Below are positions 7,794-15,539 of a DNA stretch of 33,925 nt, piece after piece. Position 1 is the first letter of the stretch; each line of letters begins with the position of its first letter. The DNA is taken from contig JAGGYH010000141.1 in NCBI GenBank assembly GCA_021162615.1, positions 1 through 33,925 of the forward strand. Reading direction: 5' to 3'. The notes under the pieces were generated by a model, which worked only from the letters and a program-made list of their open reading frames with translations, had not been told where the DNA came from and did not search any database. The position numbers were made by a program, and so were the translations under genes. This DNA is from Candidatus Aminicenantota bacterium. GTDB taxonomy: Bacteria; Acidobacteriota; Aminicenantia; Aminicenantales; Aminicenantaceae.

Positions 7794-8173
7794 CCTGGAT
7801 TATTCACGAGTCAAGGTTGAAGAGAGCTTACTGAAATTCAGGTGTGGCTGAAGCGACATTGAAGATTTAGCCTTCGGAGTGCTGTGTTTGAGGGAACTCA
7901 GCAAAGCTGTGCTGCGAGCATGTCTGACCCACGGACGGGGGGAGTTGCGCAGCAGCCGAGAACACAGCACAAAGAATGGCGTTAAAAATCTTTAGCGAGC
8001 ACAAGCCATATCTGAATTTCATTTTGGCTCGCCTCAATGGTAAAAAAATGGCGATTAAAATGAAAGTAAAAACTAACAAAAATATTTCAGTTGTCATTTT
8101 TATCAAAAACATGTATATCCTTGAAAGCAAAATAAAATAATGAACGTCGCCATTTTTTTATGAATAGTTCAGG
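7794..8173 (+). mobile_element. 380-bp MITE-like element flanked by TTAA
   Basis: The element starts CCTGGATTATTCAC and ends, on the minus strand, with CCTGAACTATTCAT, an imperfect inverted repeat (11/14). TTAA flanks it on both sides (7790-7793 and 8174-8177), as expected for a 4-bp target duplication. No coding region is credible inside. Two parts can be seen. Positions 7831 to about 8032 are a palindromic core shared with 33778-33925. Positions 8041-8160 are a 120-bp segment bounded by a perfect 13-bp inverted repeat, TAAAAAAATGGCG and its complement. Termini beginning CCT and the general form recall IS1380-type ends, but this is from memory and no transposase is present. It lies between the unknown gene and the racemase gene and leaves the racemase Shine-Dalgarno intact. 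Confidence 0.7.
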
Positions 8174-8187
8174 TTAAAGGAAGAACG

Positions 8188-8811
8188 ATGAAAATTCTGA
8201 TCATCAATCCGAACAGCGATTTGGAGATGACCCTTTCCATTCAGAAAACCGCTGAAAATTTCAGTAAAGGAAATTTTGAAGCAACATGCTTTCCCACTCC
8301 CGGAGCTCCAAAATTCATTGAAACCTATGAGGATCAGAAAAAAGCGGCCCCAGGGATGATCAAGCTGGTTAAAGAAAACCAAGCTCAATATGATAGCTTT
8401 GTGGTGGCCTGTCACTGCGATCCCAATTTAGAAATGATTAAAGGAATCACCAAAAAACCAGTGGTGGGAATCGGAGAAGCCTCCATGAAAATCGCCTCTA
8501 TGTTGGGGCAAAGATTCTCTGTGATACAAACCAGCGAATTTTCCATATCCATTAAGGAAAATCTAGTGAAAAAATACCGTCTTGAAGACTCCTTGGCTTC
8601 CATAAGAGCTCCGAAAAAAGAAATGGAAAACATGAGCGAATACCAAAAATATCTCCAGACGGCCCGGGCCGCTGTGGAAGAAGATGGGGCTGACGTCATT
8701 GTGCTGGGATGTGCGGGTATGACCGGATTGAACCGAAAAATAAAAAAAGAACTGGGGATACCTGTGCTGGATGGAGTGGAGTGCGGTCTGAGTGTTGCTG
8801 CCTCAACCTGA
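8188..8811 (+). CDS. Asp/Glu/hydantoin racemase family protein
   Basis: A 207-residue cofactor-independent racemase that would interconvert D- and L-5-substituted hydantoins. The N-terminus KILIINPNSD is typical of HyuE. The two-base mechanism needs paired Cys: C75 in VVACHCDPN and C175 in VLGCAGMTG occupy those places, and a further Cys, C77, is nearby. AAAGGAAG precedes the ATG. HyuE-type proteins are usually 230-250 residues; this one stops soon after GIPVLDGVECGLSVAAST, so the last helix appears short. It is the last gene of the cluster. Other members of the superfamily (aspartate, glutamate or maleate enzymes) remain possible, but a hydantoinase in the same operon supports the hydantoin role. 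Confidence 0.8.
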   Translation: MKILIINPNSDLEMTLSIQKTAENFSKGNFEATCFPTPGAPKFIETYEDQKKAAPGMIKLVKENQAQYDSFVVACHCDPNLEMIKGITKKPVVGIGEASMKIASMLGQRFSVIQTSEFSISIKENLVKKYRLEDSLASIRAPKKEMENMSEYQKYLQTARAAVEEDGADVIVLGCAGMTGLNRKIKKELGIPVLDGVECGLSVAAST

Positions 8812-9049
8812 GAGCATGAACTCTCCCAACCTAGAAGCCTGGTCTTCCAGATCATGAGTGGGAATTATTGAGCATTACAAACTGGCTGATATGGTGGGGG
8901 CCTACCGCCGGATGTAACGGCAACGCAAATTTTATTCCCTTGATTGGCGGCTATCAAATGTCAATTACCAGAAATCAAGGATCGTCATTGTCAATTTATC
9001 TTTAAAATCTTTGCCTGAAACATTAAACTTATCTTACGGAGGACGAAAA

Positions 9050-12000
9050 ATGAGAAAAAAGATATTAGGGGTCATCTGTCTGGCAGTCTTGTTTTCCTTT
9101 GGCTTCGGAAGCAACATCAACAGTCTTTCCGACGTGTTTGCCCCGGGGAAAGGGCTTCTGGATAAAGACGGGGACGGTTTTCCTGACGGCATCGGGCTGT
9201 ACCTCATCATTCCTGAGAACGCCTCGTCCTATGAAATCACTTCTGCATCTGACATCGCAGCCAGAGCTAATCTGGAAAGCCTGGTGGTCGACATGGACCT
9301 TCTCTCAAGAGACACCTCTGCTGTTTTTAACAGTAAACACAGTGCTTTTCCCATTATCATAAGTCACGACCTATCATGGATAAAAAAAGTTTTCCCCGGT
9401 CTCAATGAACTGCCGGATGAGCTCCCCTCTCATCAAGGACTGGTCTGTGTTTCCACATCAAAACACGGAAAAATCATAATGGTTACAGCCGGATCCAAAG
9501 AAACTTTGCTCAAAACCAGCCGGGCCTTTTTCCTGAGATGGCCTTATCTCTGGGATATTTGGGGAAGAGAACAGGGAGTGACCTATCCCAAAGTAGAAAA
9601 AGACATCAAGACCTATTTAAAACCTCTCCACATAACCATTCCGGAGGTCAATATCATCTCTGCTCTTTACGAATTTCCGGACAAAGAATCCTCTTATAAA
9701 ACCATCAACAGGCTGGAATTCAACCAGGACCAGATCAAAAGCCTCACGGTCGAACTTGTATTCGAGAACACAAATGATAGGAATCAGGCCTATAAAGCCC
9801 TCCAGGATCTGACCGTTAACCATAAAAGGGGTTTGGAGACCGAGGTGCTTTCCTATCCGGGATGCGCTGAGCTCAGCCTCTGTATCAAATCACAAAGGGA
9901 TTCCAGGGCACTCAAGATACCCCGGGTAGGCTATCCTAAGAGGATACTCACCCCCTCCTACAAATCACCTGTAAGAATAAAAGTCAAGGAAAACGATTTT
10001 GACCTTATCGATATGCTTTCTCTCAGCGGTATCTATTCGGATAAAAACCAGGACAGGATCCCGGATGACATAAACACTTCTTTAATCGTACAGGAAAAAG
10101 GCAGCCTGAGAGAAATCGCCTCTTTTTCGTCAAGGCTGACCCTCCATACAGCAGGAGCCTCCTTTCCTCTGACCTACCTGGATTCAGAGATCGAAAAACC
10201 GGAGGAGCTTCCCAATCCTATCATCATAGGGAAAAACAACATTTTATTTAAAAAACTTATCAAAACAGGAAAACTGATTGAGCCAGATTTAAAACCAGAA
10301 ACAGCTGCTGTTTGCATAGTCCCTCAGGCTTTTAATAAATCCAATGCCGTTGTCATTTCCGGCTCGGATAACAGCAGTTTAGGGAAACTCATTGATTATC
10401 TCTCCCGGGTCTATCCTTATTTTGACGCATATGAACCAGGCCGCCTGAAACTGCAGGACATCCCTCCTTCCCTTGAGGAGTTTTTTAAAGGAAAAAGGGG
10501 CAGCACAGAAGGATATTTTCTTTACAAATTAAAGGACATCACTAAAAAATTAAACCATAAGAAAATCAAAGCATTCTCGGTCGACCTCTGCTTGCCGGAA
10601 AAAAACAAAGACTATGAAAATTACATACACAAATACTTAGAAAATGCATTGGCTTCGGAAGAAATAAACGTCCAATCTTTTTCCTTTGAAGACAGCCAAA
10701 CCGTTTTTCAGATGGAAAAAACCTTTGACTGGGAAGCTGATGACGTCTGCCTCAGGCTTGAAAAATTCATAAGCAGCGGCCAATGGAGCGGAAACCCTCT
10801 CAGCATAAGCATCGGTGTCAGCGAATCCCCTGAAACCAGGGAAAAAATAAAAAAAACGGTCAAAGAAATGCTGGAGAAAAACGAAATCAATAACTGCCGG
10901 ATCGATGTTCTGTCCTCCTATAAACAGGGTTTTTTCTGGCTCAAAGAAAAAGTGGTCCCCTCTCTTAAATCCGGGAACACAGATCATGTCGTCATCCGAT
11001 TCTCCCAATTCGCGGATGACTTTCAAAAGCCAAAAAGATTCTATGCTGACCCTTACCGATGGCTTCAAGAGCTGTATCCTATAGATGATATCATCACTAG
11101 AGAGACAGGAATCCCCCTTGATAAAATCATCTTTGAGATAAAAGACGAAAAAGAGCCTACGTATGTCATCACAGCCTATGACGATAAGGAAAAGGAAATC
11201 TTCACGGACCATTTCTCGCCCCATGTTACAAAGGCCAGCTATCTCAATGTCCTTCCTGAATGGGGAACCGTGGTACGAACCACAGGGTGGCTTCAAATCA
11301 GAGATAAAGAGAAAATCGTTCTGGATACCCCCATTGACAGTGATCTGGAAAGATTCTGGGATTTTTATCAAAGCGAGGTCCTTGCTTCTGTCTATGACTA
11401 CATCCTTAAGAAAACGGATAACAAACCGTCGTTTAAAAAACAGCCCTATTTCAAGCGGCTTTTAATAGAAATGTGGCTGAGCGAACCTGACTACAGGCTT
11501 GGCCTGGACCAGGAAATCATAAGCAGCCTGGAAGCCATTCATGATGAGATATATTTTGACACCCTTGATTTTCTCAGGGGAATCACAGACATCCAGACGG
11601 AAGAGACCGACCTTCCTGAAGACTCATCCCGTTACTCAGCCCCGGGAAACGTCCTTCCCTTGATCCATCCTTCCACAGAAGGGGAAATGGGTAAAGTAAG
11701 CATATTGTTTGAAGACCGGCGGGCACAATCTCCTTTTATGAGCATAAGCTGGAGTGATGATGCAGGAAACACATCAAAGGAACGAATCGAATTCGATCCA
11801 GTTGAAGTGAAAAGACTGAGCACTTCCGTTCTTCTCTATGACTCAGAGAAAAACAGGGTCCACAACCTCACTATCGAGGCAGAGATAGAAAAAGAAGAAC
11901 ACTATCTTGAACTCATAGAGATCATTGATTCTTTAAAGGAACTCACTGACCAAGGAATCCTACCGCTTTCCTTTCATTTTCCCAATCTCAACCATCTAAC

Positions 12001-13189
12001 CCTTAAAATAAGACATAAAGAAATCTTTAAGGAAGAAAGCCTTCCTGTTTCTTACGATGATTCAGAAGACCAACCCACGGCAAAAGAGAAAGAGGCGGAA
12101 GACCATGATATTGTTCCCACCGACGAGATCATTTCTCCCGAGATGTGTCTGGATATCGTGGACAGGCTCTCTGGATTTGAGCCAATCCACAGCTATATAG
12201 GCGGGAGGTCCTATGAGGGGAAAAAGATCCCTGTGATTGAGATGTACTCTCCTGCTGACCGGTACACTTCTCTCCAGAGGCTCATCACGTTTAAGCCCAC
12301 ACTTTACTGCAACGGCCGCCAGCATGCCAATGAAGTCTGTTCGACAAATTACATACTCAAATTCGCGGAACTCGTTGCAAAGAACGACGAATACATGTCT
12401 TTTTTGAAAAAAATAAACTTCGTTTTTCATCCCATGGAAAATCCGGACGGTGCGGAACTGGCCTACAAACTGCAAAAACTAACACCTTTTCACAGCCTGC
12501 ATGCAGGGCGGTATTCCACATTAGGGATAGATGTCGGTCATCAGGTCAATGCAGACCATCCCATACTTCCGGAAGCTAAAGTCAGAAAAAATCTGTACGA
12601 CAGGTGGCTTCCTGACATCCATCTCAATCTCCACGGCTATCCTTCACATGAATGGGTCCAGCCTTTCTCGGATTACACCCCGTTCCTTTTCAGAGATTAC
12701 TGGGTGCCCCGGGGATGGTTTGTGTACTACAGAACCCTCTCCCTTCCCATATATGAGAAATGGAAAAAAGCCGGGGAAGAACTGAAAAAATATATCATAG
12801 AGGGCCTGCATTCCACCGAAAACATCCGCCTCTCAAACAAATCACTTTACGACAGATACTTTCGCTGGGCTGCGCGATGGCATCCTCATATGAATAACCT
12901 GGAAATCCAGGGTGGCGTCAATATCTATTCAAAGAGGCAGAGTCCCACGGAAAGCAAGCTGACTGAGAGAAGAAAAATAACTTTCGCAGAAGAAACTCCG
13001 GAACTTATGGATGAAACAGCCCAGGGAAAATGGCTGGATTTTCTTGTTGAACAAGGGCTCGCTTACATCAAAGCCCATGCCCTCTACCTATCAGAAAGCA
13101 CCTGCCAGGTTTCAAGGATAGAGGAAGAGATCAAAAACAAAATATATATACAATTCATAAGGAGCAGGCCGGGAGAGTTGGAAAAATAA
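9050..13189 (+). CDS. Very large secreted M14-family zinc carboxypeptidase
   Basis: A 1379-residue exported metallopeptidase. I chose ATG 9050, preceded by GGAGG, since it starts directly with a signal peptide (MRKKILGVICLAVLFSFGFG). Residues 38-46 (DKDGDGFPD) and 331-339 (DKNQDRIPD) are calcium-loop-like motifs in two related N-terminal modules, which suggests an internal duplication. The M14 domain is C-terminal: H1092 and E1095 in GRQHANE match the HxxE zinc motif, and DIHLNLHGYPSHEW (H1191 or H1195) supplies the third ligand. The general-base Glu is not certain. Typical M14 catalytic domains are about 300 residues, so some 1000 residues precede it. Its location would be periplasmic or extracellular. 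It likely trims peptides and could feed amino acids to the neighbouring cluster, though that link is inference. Confidence 0.8.
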   Translation: MRKKILGVICLAVLFSFGFGSNINSLSDVFAPGKGLLDKDGDGFPDGIGLYLIIPENASSYEITSASDIAARANLESLVVDMDLLSRDTSAVFNSKHSAFPIIISHDLSWIKKVFPGLNELPDELPSHQGLVCVSTSKHGKIIMVTAGSKETLLKTSRAFFLRWPYLWDIWGREQGVTYPKVEKDIKTYLKPLHITIPEVNIISALYEFPDKESSYKTINRLEFNQDQIKSLTVELVFENTNDRNQAYKALQDLTVNHKRGLETEVLSYPGCAELSLCIKSQRDSRALKIPRVGYPKRILTPSYKSPVRIKVKENDFDLIDMLSLSGIYSDKNQDRIPDDINTSLIVQEKGSLREIASFSSRLTLHTAGASFPLTYLDSEIEKPEELPNPIIIGKNNILFKKLIKTGKLIEPDLKPETAAVCIVPQAFNKSNAVVISGSDNSSLGKLIDYLSRVYPYFDAYEPGRLKLQDIPPSLEEFFKGKRGSTEGYFLYKLKDITKKLNHKKIKAFSVDLCLPEKNKDYENYIHKYLENALASEEINVQSFSFEDSQTVFQMEKTFDWEADDVCLRLEKFISSGQWSGNPLSISIGVSESPETREKIKKTVKEMLEKNEINNCRIDVLSSYKQGFFWLKEKVVPSLKSGNTDHVVIRFSQFADDFQKPKRFYADPYRWLQELYPIDDIITRETGIPLDKIIFEIKDEKEPTYVITAYDDKEKEIFTDHFSPHVTKASYLNVLPEWGTVVRTTGWLQIRDKEKIVLDTPIDSDLERFWDFYQSEVLASVYDYILKKTDNKPSFKKQPYFKRLLIEMWLSEPDYRLGLDQEIISSLEAIHDEIYFDTLDFLRGITDIQTEETDLPEDSSRYSAPGNVLPLIHPSTEGEMGKVSILFEDRRAQSPFMSISWSDDAGNTSKERIEFDPVEVKRLSTSVLLYDSEKNRVHNLTIEAEIEKEEHYLELIEIIDSLKELTDQGILPLSFHFPNLNHLTLKIRHKEIFKEESLPVSYDDSEDQPTAKEKEAEDHDIVPTDEIISPEMCLDIVDRLSGFEPIHSYIGGRSYEGKKIPVIEMYSPADRYTSLQRLITFKPTLYCNGRQHANEVCSTNYILKFAELVAKNDEYMSFLKKINFVFHPMENPDGAELAYKLQKLTPFHSLHAGRYSTLGIDVGHQVNADHPILPEAKVRKNLYDRWLPDIHLNLHGYPSHEWVQPFSDYTPFLFRDYWVPRGWFVYYRTLSLPIYEKWKKAGEELKKYIIEGLHSTENIRLSNKSLYDRYFRWAARWHPHMNNLEIQGGVNIYSKRQSPTESKLTERRKITFAEETPELMDETAQGKWLDFLVEQGLAYIKAHALYLSESTCQVSRIEEEIKNKIYIQFIRSRPGELEK

Positions 13190-13212
13190 AAATTCAATCA
13201 AAGAGAACAGTA

Positions 13213-13241
13213 TTGTAAAACAAATGAGAAACTGATAATAT
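13213..13241 (+). promoter_or_regulatory. Weak candidate promoter of the sigma-54 activator gene
   Basis: TTGTAA and TAATAT stand 17 bp apart, 44 bp before the ATG of the activator gene. Matches to consensus are moderate (4/6 each), and GATAAT overlapping the -10 is an alternative. In this AT-rich spacer a chance match is possible. Confidence 0.3.
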
Positions 13242-13284
13242 AAAAATCAGATTGTTGGATTTCATTTCATAAGTGTAACTTAAG

Positions 13285-14640
13285 ATGAACCTTCTTTTAA
13301 TAGACGAGGGGCTGTCACTGTACGACAAAGTCAAGGATTCCTCTTTCGTCGATATGTGTGAGGTCTATTTTTCTGAAAGCACGAATTCCATTCTCAAGTA
13401 CATAAAAGACCATCACATTGATGTCGTAATGACGGATATGGACAAATACAGAGACAAAGCCTTCTCTCTTATTAAAGAGCTCCATAAGTTTGATTCTTTG
13501 ATTGATATCATACTTACCGGCAATGCCAAATCCACAGAAAATGTCATGGATATCATAAAAAGAGGGGCCTCCGATTATATTGAAAAACCCATTAAACAGG
13601 ATGTCATAGAAAAAACACTGGGCTCCATAAATGAAAAAAGAAATCTCAGAAAAGAAACATATCTTCTGGAGAAAAGGCTGGAAGGAAAATATTCGTTCAA
13701 AGGAATCGTAGGAAAAAGCCCTTATATGTTTGAAATCTTTTCTCTGGTCGAAAAAATTTCAAAATTTTTTTCCAGCATTCTGATTACCGGAGAGACCGGT
13801 ACAGGGAAAGAACTGATTGCTCAGGCCATCCATGAGCTGAGCACCAGAAGCGACAAACAGCTTGTCATATGCGACTGCGTTTCCATTCCGGAAAATCTAT
13901 TCGAATCAGAACTCTTTGGCTATAAAAAAGGGGCTTTTACCGGGGCTGTGGCAAACAAACAGGGGCTTTTTGAAGCCGCTCATAAAAGCATCATCTTTTT
14001 GGACGAAATAGGAGAGATCCCTTTGACTGTCCAGGCCAAATTACTCAGAGTGCTCGAAAGCCATCAATTCAGGCCTCTTGGATCTAACGAGACCAAAGAA
14101 GTGGATGTAAAAGTCATTGCTGCCACGAACAGGGATCTGTCAGAATGCATAAAAAACAATACTTTCCGGGAAGACCTTTTCCATAGGCTCAACAAGGTGG
14201 AAGTCCACCTGCCTCCTCTGAGGGAAAGAAGGGAAGATATTCCGCTTCTGGTCAGGCATTTCTTAGAAAATTTAAGCATAAAAGTCGACAAAAAAATAAA
14301 AGGGATATCCATGAAAGTCCAAAAGCTGTTTTCAAAATACAACTGGCCCGGAAATATCAGAGAGCTTAAAAATGTCCTGGAAAGGGCCGCTCTGGTTACA
14401 AAAAAAGAGTTTATTGATATTAATGACCTTCCTGAATATCTCCGTGATACCTCGATTTTAAAACAGAAAAACCCTCTTATAGATAAAGAAAACTTTTCTT
14501 CTCTGGAAGATCTGGAAAAAGACTACATCACCTATCTGATAAACCAGACAGACTACAATATAAAAAAGACGGCGGATATTTTAAACATATCAAGGACCAC
14601 CCTCTATAGCAAGCTAAAAAAATACAATATCCCCCATTAA
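13285..14640 (+). CDS. Sigma-54-dependent response regulator (bacterial enhancer-binding protein)
   Basis: A 451-residue NtrC-type activator. Residues 1-110 form a receiver domain with phospho-acceptor D51 (VVMTDMD), T78 and K101; the acidic pair is D7-E8. Residues about 140-370 are the AAA+ domain: Walker A GETGTGKE (169-176), the sigma-54 contact loop GAFTGA (216-221), Walker B FLDEIGE (238-244), and an arginine-finger region near REDLFHRLN. Residues about 405-451 form a Fis-type HTH ending LYSKLKKYNIPH. All functional motifs are intact, so it should remodel sigma-54 polymerase. No histidine kinase gene lies nearby, so it is an orphan regulator. The following intergenic region holds matching palindromes and a -24/-12 promoter, which makes the next gene its likely target. 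Confidence 0.92.
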   Translation: MNLLLIDEGLSLYDKVKDSSFVDMCEVYFSESTNSILKYIKDHHIDVVMTDMDKYRDKAFSLIKELHKFDSLIDIILTGNAKSTENVMDIIKRGASDYIEKPIKQDVIEKTLGSINEKRNLRKETYLLEKRLEGKYSFKGIVGKSPYMFEIFSLVEKISKFFSSILITGETGTGKELIAQAIHELSTRSDKQLVICDCVSIPENLFESELFGYKKGAFTGAVANKQGLFEAAHKSIIFLDEIGEIPLTVQAKLLRVLESHQFRPLGSNETKEVDVKVIAATNRDLSECIKNNTFREDLFHRLNKVEVHLPPLRERREDIPLLVRHFLENLSIKVDKKIKGISMKVQKLFSKYNWPGNIRELKNVLERAALVTKKEFIDINDLPEYLRDTSILKQKNPLIDKENFSSLEDLEKDYITYLINQTDYNIKKTADILNISRTTLYSKLKKYNIPH

Positions 14641-14663
14641 CCCATTTTAAAACTAGCTGAAAA

Positions 14664-14680
14664 TGTTCATTTACTGAACA
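14664..14680. promoter_or_regulatory. Candidate enhancer site 1 for the activator
   Basis: A perfect palindrome, TGTTCA-N5-TGAACA, centred about 180 bp upstream of the -12 element. This is the symmetry and distance expected for a dimeric Fis-type HTH of a sigma-54 activator. A related site of the same 17-bp geometry lies 80 bp downstream. Confidence 0.6.
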
Positions 14681-14743
14681 CTTTTTCCATTTTCTTTATT
14701 ACTCCTTTATTTTCAATAGTTTACCGTATATTTGCGAAAAATG

Positions 14744-14760
14744 TGTTCATAAATTGATCA
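14744..14760. promoter_or_regulatory. Candidate enhancer site 2 for the activator
   Basis: TGTTCA-N5-TGATCA, differing from site 1 by one base in the right arm. The spacing and length are the same. It is about 100 bp upstream of the -12 element. Two tandem sites fit cooperative assembly of an EBP oligomer. Confidence 0.55.
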
Positions 14761-14836
14761 CTTCTTTCGTTTTTTCCCTTCCTTAGGTATTCCTGTAACC
14801 TCTTTTTTATAAGCAACATACAAAATACGAGACGCA

Positions 14837-14852
14837 TGGCATCTATCTTGCA
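14837..14852 (+). promoter_or_regulatory. Sigma-54 (-24/-12) promoter
   Basis: TGGCATCTATCTTGCA matches the consensus TGGCAC-N5-TTGCW at every key position, with GG and GC exactly 12 bp apart. Transcription would start near 14863, giving a leader of about 25 nt for the gene at 14889. It is the only such site noticed in the window. Confidence 0.8.
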
Positions 14853-14888
14853 ATTTATAAAGGCAAATTCGAGAAAAGAGAAGATGCC

Positions 14889-15533
14889 ATGATAAACAGC
14901 AAAAAAACAAAAAAAGAAAAAACAACAAAGATTTTGACCATTTCAGTCATTTTATCAATACTGTGCTTTTCATCATTAAAAGCCGAAGGCAATAATGACA
15001 GTGAGGCCCTTTTATCAGGCCGGCAGCTTCTTTCAATGGTCATTATAGAGCCAATCATCACTCCCTTGGAAAAAAGCTCCATTGAATCTGCTTCCTTATT
15101 CGCATACGCAAACAACAACAACGATAAGACTTATAATTTCTCGATCAAGCCGACAACTCCTGAGACAAACTTTCCGGAAACCTATAAATTCGTCCAGGAC
15201 TATAGAAAGAGGCACCGATTTGAAAGCACCTTTTTCGAAGCGAGCCTGATAGCAAATGTGGCCCTCAATGCCGCTGATTATTTTTCCACAAGAGAAGCAT
15301 TGAAATATGAAGGCCTGGAGGAAGGAAATCCTCTCATGAAGCCGTTTGTCAAGAATGATTTGACTTTTGCAGCCGTGAAGATCGGTATGACAATGACAAA
15401 TTACTTTGTGATGAAAAAACTTTTCAAACGAAACAAGACCCTGGCATGGATTGCCAGTATAGTCAGCAATATGGCCCTCTCCTATGTGGTATCAAACAAT
15501 ATGTCTCATATCTATGAAGCAAGAAACAGATGA
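14889..15533 (+). CDS. Small membrane protein with DUF5658-like region, sigma-54 target
   Basis: A 214-residue protein of unknown function. A hydrophobic stretch at residues about 15-30 is a signal peptide or first helix. Residues about 115-205 hold the recognisable part: NVALNAADYFSTREAL, then EGNPLMKPFVKNDLTFAAVKIG, then two further hydrophobic segments. This N-x-x-D, NPLM-x-P-F pattern is seen in DUF5658-type membrane proteins. The region between (30-110) is soluble and variable. A purine-rich Shine-Dalgarno is present. It lies directly behind a sigma-54 promoter and two palindromes, and the activator gene is immediately upstream, so expression is probably conditional. A stand-alone HTH gene follows 6 bp later and is probably co-transcribed. 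Confidence 0.75.
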   Translation: MINSKKTKKEKTTKILTISVILSILCFSSLKAEGNNDSEALLSGRQLLSMVIIEPIITPLEKSSIESASLFAYANNNNDKTYNFSIKPTTPETNFPETYKFVQDYRKRHRFESTFFEASLIANVALNAADYFSTREALKYEGLEEGNPLMKPFVKNDLTFAAVKIGMTMTNYFVMKKLFKRNKTLAWIASIVSNMALSYVVSNNMSHIYEARNR

Positions 15534-15539
15534 AAGGAT

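Noticed and set aside
7867-8130. An 87-residue minus-strand open frame inside the 380-bp element
   Set aside because: The open frame follows from the palindromic repeat; composition and lack of a start signal argue against a gene.
8812-8830. A short GAGAG/CTCTC hairpin after the racemase gene as a terminator
   Set aside because: The stem is only 5 bp and no T-run follows.
8938-8980. An inverted repeat, CCTTGATT and AATCAAGG, upstream of the M14 gene
   Set aside because: Eight-bp arms with a 27-bp gap in AT-rich DNA are likely by chance, and no regulator or -10/-35 lies near.
10637-11371. A 244-residue antisense open frame within the M14 peptidase gene
   Set aside because: It is long but has no ribosome-binding site or domain and is explained by codon bias of the sense gene.
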